Below, piece by piece: positions 53,750-62,150 of a DNA stretch of 64,000 nt (its first letter is position 1; the number at the start of each line of letters is the position of its first letter). The DNA is taken from positions 1 to 64,000 of the forward strand of contig JACIYI010000003.1 of the NCBI GenBank assembly GCA_014360005.1, written 5' to 3'. The DNA comes from Candidatus Aminicenantota bacterium (GTDB taxonomy: Bacteria > Acidobacteriota > Aminicenantia > Aminicenantales > Saccharicenantaceae). The notes under the pieces were generated by a model, which worked only from the letters and a program-made list of their open reading frames with translations, did no database searches and had not been told where the DNA came from. A program made the translations under genes and the position numbers.

Positions 53750-54490
53750 ATGCCTATTTCCAGTAAAGTCTTTTGGCCGTTATTTTTTCTTTGTCTGGTT
53801 TTAATTTCTGGCCAGATGCTTTTGGGCCAAGAAGCCTCGCGAGAGACCGTGGCTTCAGAAGTTCAGAAGCATTTTCTTAATCCCAAACCGAATTTTACTT
53901 TCACTGAAGAAGTCCCTGGTGAGGAAGCTCTGACGAAGCAGGTTAATTATTTCTTCAAGGACAATTTTCTTTACATAGATTATTTAAGCCGCGAATCCAA
54001 GGAATATAAAGAGGCTCTGATAGACTCTGTTTGCGCCTTTCTTGAAACCCAGGGCTGGAAAATTTCAAACCTGGTTTTAAAACGCAGAACTCCCCTAAGC
54101 CTTGAGGATTTAAAAATTATTGCTGTAAGGCACATCTGCCCCTTCCGGGTATCAGCGGAAGGAAAAATTTCTACCCTGATTTGTGCCTCGGCCCTGGGTT
54201 TCAAAGACTCTCCTGAGCGCAAGTTTGAGGTTGAAGCCTTTACCTTCCAGAGTATTTTTAAAGAAATAAAAAAACCTGAAAGCTACATCTTAACTAGAGT
54301 CAGCGAGCTGGCTGACCTGGCCAGGAAAATGAAGTTCTCCACCAATCCCGACGACCTGATAAAGCGGGTCCAGGGCATGTTCTGGATTCTTTTTTACTCT
54401 GACCCGAAACTGGAAAAATTGCTCCTGAAGGAATATGAAGTAATGGCTAAATTTTTACCTTTTGAGGTTGTTGATAAAAAGCCATCCTGA
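53750..54490 (+). CDS. Secreted protein, unknown function
   Basis: A 246-residue exported protein (signal peptide MPISSKVFWPLFFLCLVLIS, cleavage near LLG-QE). The mature part is mixed alpha/beta and rich in Lys, Phe and Glu; one segment, LKRRTPLSLEDLKIIAVRHI, is helical. No family recognised. ATG 53750 follows AAAGGGAGG by six bases; an in-frame TTG at 53744 overlaps that spacing and is unlikely. Confidence 0.7.
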   Translation: MPISSKVFWPLFFLCLVLISGQMLLGQEASRETVASEVQKHFLNPKPNFTFTEEVPGEEALTKQVNYFFKDNFLYIDYLSRESKEYKEALIDSVCAFLETQGWKISNLVLKRRTPLSLEDLKIIAVRHICPFRVSAEGKISTLICASALGFKDSPERKFEVEAFTFQSIFKEIKKPESYILTRVSELADLARKMKFSTNPDDLIKRVQGMFWILFYSDPKLEKLLLKEYEVMAKFLPFEVVDKKPS

Positions 54491-54731
54491 ACCAGGAATT
54501 TTTCTGTAACAGGCCAGAATGAGTTAGGGCTGGGGAAAAATCGACAGCCCATGATGCGCTTTAAGTATTGATAAGAAACTTAAAGGCGTCAGGCTGTAAA
54601 GGCTGAATTGACTTGCGCCAGGGCCTTTGGTATAAGGTGGCCGTTGAGTGCCACTCTTATAAAATCAGGATGCTCCACGCCTTGCATCTTCCCGGTCTGT
54701 AATGATAACCATCAGAGAACAGGAGAATGGA

Positions 54732-56141
54732 GTGAATAGCCAGCCTGTTCCTGAGCCTTCTAAACTGCTGCGGAAGCTGAACCTGCTTGACACAACTTTT
54801 CTGGTAATAGGGGCGGTCGTCGGTTCCGGGATATTCCTGACTACCGGCTTTATCGCTGAATACCTCCCGTCGCCTTGGCTGATTCTGGTAGTCTGGCTGC
54901 TGGGAGGATTCTTCGCCGTTAGCGGAGCCCTGTCCTTCGCCGAACTGGGAGCCATGTACCCGCAGGCTGGCGGACAATATCTCTACCTGGGCCAAGCCTA
55001 TGGCCCCTGGGCCGGGTTTCTCTACGGCTGGGGCTTTTTCTGGGTCATCGAGTGCGGCGGTATCGCCGCCCTGGCTGTGGGATTTGCCGAGTATTTCGGC
55101 TTCTTCTTTCCCTCACTATCAACCAGGACCTTCCTCTTACAATGGAACATGGCCGGGCTTGAATATTCCCTATCCGCCGGACAGTTAATCGCCGTAGCTT
55201 CAATTTTGCTGCTTACCGCCATCAACTATCTCGGGATTAAGAGCGGAATCCTCGTCCAGAATATCTTCACCTTCCTGCGCCTGGCAGCCGTGGCCGTACT
55301 TGTTATCCTTGGTCTGACTATTGGCTCAAAGGCGGGCCTAACTTCTCCGGGCCAGCTGTTTTCAGGGGATACGACTTTCAACCCCAAGTTCTTTGGACTG
55401 GCCTTCATCGCTGTCCTGTGGACTTATGATGGCTGGTACGGCGTCAATTGCGCGGCCGGAGAGATAAAAAATCCAGGCCGGAACATACCATTAGGGCTTA
55501 TCCTGGGCACATTGAGCGTCACCCTCATCTATTTCCTAGTAAATATCGTCTATATCACTGCCCTGCCCGTGGAAGCGATGAAAGGAGTGGCCCGGATCGG
55601 AGAGGCCGCCTCAACCCAGCTTTTCGGTCCAACGGTCACCCAGTTGGTCTCGGCCACAATTATGATTTCGATCTTCGGCTGCCTGAGCGCCACCATTATT
55701 TACGGGCCGAGGGTTTACTATGCCATGGCCCAGGACCACTGTTTTTTCAGGAGCATGAAATTCGTTCATCCCAGGTATCGGGTACCAACCAGGGCTATTG
55801 TCTGGCAGGGTATCTGGTCATCTCTGCTCTGCCTTACTGGAACTTATAAGGACTTATATGAATATGTCGTCTTCACTCTGGTGATATTCTGGGGAGCCAC
55901 CGGTCTGTCCGTAATCATCCTGCGTCACAAACAGCCGGCGGTAGCCAGGCCCTATAAAGCCTGGGGATATCCCGTCCTTCCGTTGCTTTTTGTGCTGATA
56001 AACCTGGGTGTCTTTATAAATAACGTCTGGGCCCAGCCTTTCCGGTCGCTCATCGGGCTGGCCATCCTCCTGGCCGGAATCCCGGCTTTCCTCTACTGGA
56101 AATCGAAAGAGAAAGAAACAGACAACGCTCCAGGTTTCTAA
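54732..56141 (+). CDS. APC-family amino-acid permease
   Basis: A 469-residue inner-membrane transporter with 12 predicted helices. The first helix has GAVVGSGIFLTTG, the substrate-binding G-S-G-I-F loop of APC amino-acid transporters, followed by SGALSFAELGAMYPQAGGQYLYL, the family signature. Likely moves amino acids in by exchange or proton symport; substrate unknown. GTG 54732 is preferred because AGGAGA lies 6 bases upstream; an ATG at 54702 would add 10 polar residues. Confidence 0.93.
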   Translation: MNSQPVPEPSKLLRKLNLLDTTFLVIGAVVGSGIFLTTGFIAEYLPSPWLILVVWLLGGFFAVSGALSFAELGAMYPQAGGQYLYLGQAYGPWAGFLYGWGFFWVIECGGIAALAVGFAEYFGFFFPSLSTRTFLLQWNMAGLEYSLSAGQLIAVASILLLTAINYLGIKSGILVQNIFTFLRLAAVAVLVILGLTIGSKAGLTSPGQLFSGDTTFNPKFFGLAFIAVLWTYDGWYGVNCAAGEIKNPGRNIPLGLILGTLSVTLIYFLVNIVYITALPVEAMKGVARIGEAASTQLFGPTVTQLVSATIMISIFGCLSATIIYGPRVYYAMAQDHCFFRSMKFVHPRYRVPTRAIVWQGIWSSLLCLTGTYKDLYEYVVFTLVIFWGATGLSVIILRHKQPAVARPYKAWGYPVLPLLFVLINLGVFINNVWAQPFRSLIGLAILLAGIPAFLYWKSKEKETDNAPGF

Positions 56142-56241
56142 GAGAGTGGCTTTTTTGTTATTTTTAGTTATTTTGAAGAGCAGTGATTTACAATTATAAA
56201 GGTAACGTTATCAAACTTGAGTTTCAAACTGGAGGGAAAAA

Positions 56242-57807
56242 ATGACCAGCGTTATAAAAAAATCTTTTCGACTCAGATTATCTGTAACCATTCTGGCCAT
56301 AACACTTTTCTTAACCTTATCAACACCGGCCGGGGCAGTAGGTTCGCCTAATTTTCTGGATCAGACCTCTTCTCTGGTTTCGCCCGAAAACCCGGTCAGG
56401 GTCGGCCTGTTTGGCATTGGACTCAATACTTACTGGAGTCAGTTCGCCGGGCTGCGGCAACGGCTGGAAGGCTATCTGAAAAATATTGAAAAAGGGCTCA
56501 GCTCAACCGGTGGCTGCGAGGTGGTGTCAGCCGGCCTGGTGGACACGGTGGAGAAAGCCCGGCAGGCCGCTACCCGGTTTAAGGCCCGAGAGGTTAGAAT
56601 TATTTTTCTTTACGTTTCCACTTACGCTCTATCTTCGACAGTTCTACCGGTCGTCCAGGAAGCTAAAGTGCCGGTGATTGTTCTCAACCTGCAACCAGCA
56701 GCGGCTATTGATTATAAGTGGTTTAATTCGCTGGGCGACCGCGGGAAGATGAGCGGCGAGTGGTTAGCCTTCTGCCAGGCCTGCTCCGTTCCAGAAATCG
56801 CCAGCGTTTTCCATCGCTCTGGCGTTGATTTTCACGTGGTCACGGGAACGCTTGACGACCAGGAAGCCTGGCAGGAGATAAACGAGTGGGTGGAAGCTGC
56901 CCGCGTGGCTGACACCCTTCGTCATACCAACCTGGGAATTCTCGGTCACTACTACAACGGCATGCTTGACGTTTACTCAGACCCGACGCAGTTAGCCGTC
57001 AGCCTTGGTCTGCACATTGAATTTCTGGAAATGGCTGAACTCCGGGAATTACGGAAAAAAGTTGCAGCCAGAGAGGTTGAAGCTAAAATCCAGGAAATGC
57101 AGCGGGCTTTTAACATCCTGCCTGAATGCTCCGGCACTGAGATTGAAAGAGCGGCCCGCACGGCCTGCGCCCTGGACCGTCTGGTGGCAGAAAAGAAACT
57201 CGGCGCCGTGGCTTACTACTACCAAGGAACTCCAGGCAGTGAAGACGAAGACATCATCACTTCCATGATTGCGGGAAATTCGCTGCTCACCGCCCGCCAC
57301 GTGCCCATGGCTGGAGAATGTGAAGTCAAAAACGCCGTGGCCATGAAGATCATGGACGCTTTTGGTGCTGGTGGCTCTTTTACAGAATTCTACGCCATGG
57401 ATTTTAAGGAGGATGTAGTGCTCATGGGCCACGATGGCCCCGGTCATGTGGCCATCGCTGAAGGTAAACCTCTGCTCAAACCGCTGGGAGTTTTTCACGG
57501 CAAGCCGGGTAAGGGTCTGTCTATAGAGATGAGGGTCAAGCACGGACCGGTGACTCTGCTGTCTGTGGTCCAGACCAGAGATGGCCAGCTTAAACTTCTG
57601 GTGGCAGAAGGTGAATCAGTACCCGGGCCAATCCTGGAAATCGGCAATACCAACAGCCGTTATAAATTTCCGCGGGGGGTTAGAGGCTTCGTGGAAGCCT
57701 GGAGTAAAGAGGGACCGGCCCATCACTGCGCCGTGGGCCTGGGTCACATCGCTTCCAAACTCCAGAAGCTGGCCGCCTTTCTGGGCCTGAAATTCGTCCA
57801 GGTCTGA
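56242..57807 (+). CDS. AraA/FucI-type sugar isomerase-like protein with signal peptide
   Basis: A 521-residue protein in the L-arabinose/L-fucose isomerase superfamily. VTGTLDDQEAWQEINEWVEAA, GECEVKNAVAMKIM, MGHDGPGHVAIA and GPAHHCAVGLGH match the AraA core, including three of the four manganese ligands (Glu, His, His). The position of the fourth, Glu306 in E. coli AraA, reads YYYQG here, so Gln may replace Glu. A 26-residue hydrophobic leader (LRLSVTILAITLFLTL ... PAGA) is unexpected, since these isomerases are cytoplasmic. It follows a permease and precedes a secreted hydrolase. GGAGGG precedes the ATG. Confidence 0.8.
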   Translation: MTSVIKKSFRLRLSVTILAITLFLTLSTPAGAVGSPNFLDQTSSLVSPENPVRVGLFGIGLNTYWSQFAGLRQRLEGYLKNIEKGLSSTGGCEVVSAGLVDTVEKARQAATRFKAREVRIIFLYVSTYALSSTVLPVVQEAKVPVIVLNLQPAAAIDYKWFNSLGDRGKMSGEWLAFCQACSVPEIASVFHRSGVDFHVVTGTLDDQEAWQEINEWVEAARVADTLRHTNLGILGHYYNGMLDVYSDPTQLAVSLGLHIEFLEMAELRELRKKVAAREVEAKIQEMQRAFNILPECSGTEIERAARTACALDRLVAEKKLGAVAYYYQGTPGSEDEDIITSMIAGNSLLTARHVPMAGECEVKNAVAMKIMDAFGAGGSFTEFYAMDFKEDVVLMGHDGPGHVAIAEGKPLLKPLGVFHGKPGKGLSIEMRVKHGPVTLLSVVQTRDGQLKLLVAEGESVPGPILEIGNTNSRYKFPRGVRGFVEAWSKEGPAHHCAVGLGHIASKLQKLAAFLGLKFVQV

Positions 57808-58001
57808 GAACCAGAACTGCAAGCAGCTTCCTTAGTTTTCAATAGTTATACTCGCAATATTGATAATTTCGTAGGTGTTCTTTTTTGATAAACCTATCAT
57901 TCTGGCCTGTTCTTAAACGGCCAGTGAAGTTATTATGGTTCACTCTATATATTATTGATATACAATGATTTACCACCATACGAGGCCCAGCAAAAATTTG
58001 C

Positions 58002-58027
58002 TTGACACCGCCAGCAGAAATTATAAT
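58002..58027 (+). promoter_or_regulatory. Candidate promoter of the SGNH hydrolase gene
   Basis: TTGACA (58002-58007) with TATAAT (58022-58027). Both hexamers are perfect, but the 14-base spacer is short for sigma-70. The gene starts 23 bases later, after AAAGGAGGG. Confidence 0.4.
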
Positions 58028-58050
58028 CATATAGGTAAAGGAGGGCCAAG

Positions 58051-59679
58051 ATGTCTCACAGGAAAAAAGGGTGCATTCTTTTCTTTTTTCTGGCCGGGCT
58101 GGCTGTAACAGCTATGATTTTTTGCCCGCTGGCCACCGGCCAGGAGCGGCTGGTAACCAAGAAAACCAGCCTGCGGGCTAATTTCTTATGGTTGGTTCCC
58201 AGGACGACTCTTCTGGCTGTAGGCGATAGTCTGACTCAGGGCACCAGGGACGCCACCAACAACCAGTACTTTCTAAAAAATGCTTATGTCCAAAAAGTTG
58301 CTGATAAGCTGAGCCTGGTTTTACCGCTAAAATTCAGTCAGGCCTTACTTGACGTCAACGGTAACCGTCTCAACCCCCTGACCGTTCCCAGCAACCTTGG
58401 CCTGGACGGAGAAGACATCTTCTCGGTGGAAGGGTATGAATACTACAAGCGGGCCGGCAGCAGTTCCAATTACATCTCATCTGAGTATCTATGTGATAAG
58501 TTGCAGCCTTATTTTTTCACCGATATGCACGACAAAGTGCTCTACCCAATCAACCTGCTGGCCGGAAAACCGGTCAGCCAGATTGACGCTCTCATCTGGC
58601 ATCTGAATAACCGCACCGGGCCAGCCATAGTAATTTTCTGGGTCGGCAACAACGATGCCGCTCTGTCCACCCTCGGTCTCGGGGGGAAGAATCCCCAGTA
58701 CTTCCCCATTCCCTTTGACCAGATCAAAGACAAGCTCAAACCGGTAGTCAGCTATTTGCTGAATTACGGAAAAAATCAAGGGGCCATTGCTTTTGACCCT
58801 TACACCGCTGCCCATATCGAGCACAACCTGACCGATACCAGCGATTTCTCTAACCAGCTCAACCACTTGGTCACCAGAATCAACCTGAACCGCACCAGGG
58901 TCAAATATTTCTTCCTGACTTATCCCTACTACCAGGAAGTTGGCTATTTAATGGGAAATGAGGACCTGGAGTTCTATCTTAGCAAGCTGGGGTATTCCAT
59001 CCCGGAAAGCTTTAACGGGCGAGTTTCACTGCTGACCTTTTTCTGCCTCTATGCCCTGGCCAAGGAAGGCGAGCTGAGCCGAATTCCACTCATCCTATCA
59101 AACGATGGCCTGGTGATGAGTGGCGACGAGTCGGACACCATCAAAAAACGGATTGACTCTTTTAATAACCTTATCTCATTACTCAGCGGACGGTCCAATG
59201 CGCACATTGTCCCCGTGGGTGAGAAATTGAACAAAGCTTTCTCCACCGGACTGGAGGTTGGCGGTTATACTTTGACCAGAAACTGGGGCCGCGGCGGCTC
59301 CTTCTCGCTTGATGGTGTTCACCCGGGACATACAGTCCACGCCCACATTGCCAACATTCTGCTGGATGAAATAAACAAGGCTCTGGGGCTGAATGCCCCG
59401 TTGTGGGACCTGGTTTCAGTGCTGCTTTCCGACCCTTACGTTGATTTTGACGGCGACGGTTGGGTGGCTGGTCCCAACCTGCCAGCTTCTGGAAGAACCA
59501 AAATTTTATATTTGTTCAAGGATTCTCTGGAAGGTGTTCCGGGTCCAGCAGTGATTGATAATATGTCTCCGGGCGATGTCTGGTCACTTATCTCCGACGC
59601 CCTGCTGGAAGAGATTCTGGGCATTTCCTTAATCCGGACGGAAGCTGAAAGAATCGGGGTCGTGCCACTGAAGAAATAA
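58051..59679 (+). CDS. Secreted SGNH/GDSL-family hydrolase
   Basis: A 542-residue exported esterase-like protein. Signal segment about residues 8-30. Block I LLAVGDSLTQG places the nucleophile at Ser60. Block III FWVGNNDAA supplies the oxyanion Asn, and SLDGVHPGHTVHAH holds the catalytic Asp and His (block V DxxH). The C-terminal part beyond residue about 450 carries a short acidic VDFDGDGWVAGPNLP loop that may bind calcium. Likely deacylates lipids or acetylated polysaccharides; substrate unknown. Confidence 0.9.
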   Translation: MSHRKKGCILFFFLAGLAVTAMIFCPLATGQERLVTKKTSLRANFLWLVPRTTLLAVGDSLTQGTRDATNNQYFLKNAYVQKVADKLSLVLPLKFSQALLDVNGNRLNPLTVPSNLGLDGEDIFSVEGYEYYKRAGSSSNYISSEYLCDKLQPYFFTDMHDKVLYPINLLAGKPVSQIDALIWHLNNRTGPAIVIFWVGNNDAALSTLGLGGKNPQYFPIPFDQIKDKLKPVVSYLLNYGKNQGAIAFDPYTAAHIEHNLTDTSDFSNQLNHLVTRINLNRTRVKYFFLTYPYYQEVGYLMGNEDLEFYLSKLGYSIPESFNGRVSLLTFFCLYALAKEGELSRIPLILSNDGLVMSGDESDTIKKRIDSFNNLISLLSGRSNAHIVPVGEKLNKAFSTGLEVGGYTLTRNWGRGGSFSLDGVHPGHTVHAHIANILLDEINKALGLNAPLWDLVSVLLSDPYVDFDGDGWVAGPNLPASGRTKILYLFKDSLEGVPGPAVIDNMSPGDVWSLISDALLEEILGISLIRTEAERIGVVPLKK

Positions 59680-59988
59680 ATTTCTTTCAGATGGCAGCCT
59701 GCAAGAAACAAGCCCCGGGGCTCTAAAAAATCTCGCTAAATTAAAAGAGCTCAAGGCTAAAAGGCAGTGGCGGCTGGTTTCTTAAGAAGGAGGTAACTTT
59801 CTCAATATCAATCTTCTGAAATTCTCTCCCAACTCATTGTCTATCAAAAGGAAGACTCGGCCTGGATAAAATTCTTCATCTCGGCTGGACTGAAAATGCC
59901 GTTAATTTTCGTATTGATTAAGAGCGAGAAAAAAGCTAAAATCTTATGGCGAAGGGCTTATGATTAAAAGACTTTCCTGGAGGGCTAA
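59680..59988. other. Intergenic region, 309 bases
   Basis: An AAGGAGGTAAC ribosome-binding-site-like sequence at about 59786 is not followed by a start codon with an open frame. Nothing else recognised. Confidence 0.45.
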
Positions 59989-60825
59989 ATGGAAGTAAAT
60001 CAACCTTTTCTCAGGGGCCAAAAGCCTGAAATAAAAAAGCGGACGGAAGGCAATGGTCTGGCCTGGCTGAACCTGTTTGGTTTTCTGGGAATGGTAACGG
60101 TTAATTATCTGGCCAACGCCCTGCCCATCAACAACCTGGACACCGGCCAGCTTTCAGACAAGTACCCCAACCTGTTTGTTCCGGCCGGTTTCACCTTCTC
60201 TATCTGGGGGGTTATCTACCTGCTGCTGGCCGTTTTTATTTTCTTCTCGCTGAAGCAGGCCTTAACCGGGCGGGAGATTTTCCCGGCTTTTAAGCGACTG
60301 GGCAGCCTGTTTTTCCTGACCTGTCTGGTCAATGCCGGCTGGATTTTTGCCTGGCACTACGAGAAGCTAATTCTCTCCTTGTTGGTGATGCTAACTCTCC
60401 TTATCCTGCTCATCTTAATCTACCAGCGTTTGGACAGTCGTCCTTATGATGAAATTCAGCGTGATAAATTTCCGGCCAAACTTCCCTTCAGCATCTACCT
60501 GGCCTGGATTTCAGTGGCCACTGTGGCTAACGTCACAGCTGTCCTGGTCGGCCTGCGCTGGAACCGTTTCGGACTGAGCGAGCAGTTCTGGACTGTGCTC
60601 ATGCTGGCTGTGGTTCTCATTTTGACCGTAATCTTTATTTTCAAGAAAAAAGATTACTTATACGCCCTGACCATCATCTGGGCCCTTCTGGGTATTCTTT
60701 ACAAGAGGAATCAAGACACCGCTTCAGCCGACCGGGCTGTGGAAATTGCCGTTCTGTTTTCTATAGCTATCATATTTCTAGTCTTAATTATTCGAGCCAG
60801 CCGCCTGAAAAAAGCGAACCGGTAG
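59989..60825 (+). CDS. TspO/MBR-related membrane protein (tryptophan-rich sensory type)
   Basis: A 278-residue protein with about eight hydrophobic segments. PAGFTFSIWGVIYLLLAV and the following LVNAGWIFAWHYEKLILSLLVML match the TspO/MBR core (P-x-G-x-x-F-x-x-x-W and the N-x-x-W-x-x-x-x-F/H helix). It is longer than the 150-160 residue classical TspO, as in the larger bacterial variants. TspO proteins bind porphyrins or sterol-like ligands; the function here is unknown. TGGAGGG precedes the ATG. Confidence 0.8.
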   Translation: MEVNQPFLRGQKPEIKKRTEGNGLAWLNLFGFLGMVTVNYLANALPINNLDTGQLSDKYPNLFVPAGFTFSIWGVIYLLLAVFIFFSLKQALTGREIFPAFKRLGSLFFLTCLVNAGWIFAWHYEKLILSLLVMLTLLILLILIYQRLDSRPYDEIQRDKFPAKLPFSIYLAWISVATVANVTAVLVGLRWNRFGLSEQFWTVLMLAVVLILTVIFIFKKKDYLYALTIIWALLGILYKRNQDTASADRAVEIAVLFSIAIIFLVLIIRASRLKKANR

Positions 60826-60881
60826 CTTCAACAGCTGCAACACCCGCGATTTCAATCAGTTAGCTCCCCCATCAACCTAAC

Positions 60882-60910
60882 TTGACAAAGAACCTCAAAC
60901 TGGTTTACTC
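60882..60910 (+). promoter_or_regulatory. Candidate promoter of the matrixin-like gene
   Basis: A perfect TTGACA (60882-60887) with weak -10 choices: TTACTC after 17 bases or TAATAT (60912-60917) after 24. The gene starts at 60937. Confidence 0.4.
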
Positions 60911-60936
60911 ATAATATCAGGGAGGAGGGAAGAAAA

Positions 60937-61839
60937 ATGAAAAAGCCGCTGATTGTTTTTGTAATTTTCATCTTTTTGCTTACCTTCCCCGGGCTGGCCG
61001 ATAAGACAGTCAGGGACCCAGAAGAAGCTACCCACATCCTGGTGGGTGAAGTGACCGCGATTGAAGGCTATTATGACTACAACGAATACGGCGATTACCT
61101 GATTTTTAGCCGAGTCACGGTTCGAGTGGATAGAGAGCTAAAAGGACGAGCTGAGAAATTTATCTCCTTCACGGTTGAAGGCGGGGAGGTCGGCGAAATG
61201 GGTCTTCGTGTCTCCAACACTCCGGTCTTTAAGAAAGGTCAGGTCCACAAACTGTACTTAAAAAAGCTAAACGGTTTATATAAGTTTTTAAAGCAGGAAA
61301 AAATCAAACCTGAAGCTAAACCTCAAACTGAATGCTGCGCTACCTTCGCTAAATGGCCGTCCGCCACTGCTTCTTTTTACCTCAACCCGAATTGCAACGA
61401 CATGAGTTCAACCTGCACCTACTTGGAGATAGACCAGGGTTCAGGCAGCTGGCAGCCTGTTTTCAACCTGGTAATCGCCGGAAGCACTTCCATGACCAAG
61501 GTACGCCAGGATTATCAAAACATCGTTTTTTTCAGAAAAGCGAAAGGTGGTAGCACCATTGCCGTCACCTACACCTGGTACAACCGGACTACCGGTATCA
61601 TCATTGAATTTGACATGATGTTCTACGACCGCTGGAAATACTTCAGCTTTAATAAAAATTGCACCGCAGCCTGCAATGGCGGCTTCTACCTGAGCGTGAT
61701 TGCCGCCCACGAATTCGGACACGCCATCGGACTGGACCATAACGACTGCACTAACTCCATTATGTACCCATACGCTGATTACTGCGAAACCGGGCTGGTA
61801 CAGAGTGTTGACCGGGCCTGCGCCGATACTATCTATTGA
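60937..61839 (+). CDS. Secreted matrixin-like (M10) zinc metalloprotease
   Basis: A 300-residue exported protein with a signal peptide (MKKPLIVFVIFIFLLTFPG). An N-terminal OB-like beta domain (about 25-125; VTVRVDRELKG) precedes a small metalloprotease domain. The zinc site HEFGHAIGLDH (His258, Glu259, His262, His268) is followed by the Met-turn SIMYPY, as in matrixins. Several cysteines (ECCATF, NCND, STCTYL, NCTAACNG, NDCTNS) probably form disulfides. Likely digests extracellular or periplasmic protein. GGAGGAGGG precedes the ATG. Confidence 0.88.
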   Translation: MKKPLIVFVIFIFLLTFPGLADKTVRDPEEATHILVGEVTAIEGYYDYNEYGDYLIFSRVTVRVDRELKGRAEKFISFTVEGGEVGEMGLRVSNTPVFKKGQVHKLYLKKLNGLYKFLKQEKIKPEAKPQTECCATFAKWPSATASFYLNPNCNDMSSTCTYLEIDQGSGSWQPVFNLVIAGSTSMTKVRQDYQNIVFFRKAKGGSTIAVTYTWYNRTTGIIIEFDMMFYDRWKYFSFNKNCTAACNGGFYLSVIAAHEFGHAIGLDHNDCTNSIMYPYADYCETGLVQSVDRACADTIY

Positions 61840-62150
61840 CAGCAACAGAGCAGGTAATCCCAGAGCAGCCGAAGGAGCGGCTTACATAAAGTTACCCTGA
61901 GCGGCCAGGCACACTAAAATCCTGTCAGGCTTTATCTTCTATCCTTTGCTCTCCTCATTCTTTAATTCAAACATCTTCATAACCAGGCGCCTTCCGGCAG
62001 ACATCATAGACCTGATTCAGACCGGACTTAAGCCAATTTAATGACCCCGGCCGATGCCGATTTCTGTTTACTCCCGCTTTTTAATGCGTCCTTTCTATAT
62101 CAGTCAGACAAGAAATAGGATAAAATTTGAATGCTGGAAGGCGTAATAAG
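61840..62150. other. Intergenic region, 311 bases
   Basis: No gene, terminator or promoter recognised with confidence. Confidence 0.45.
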
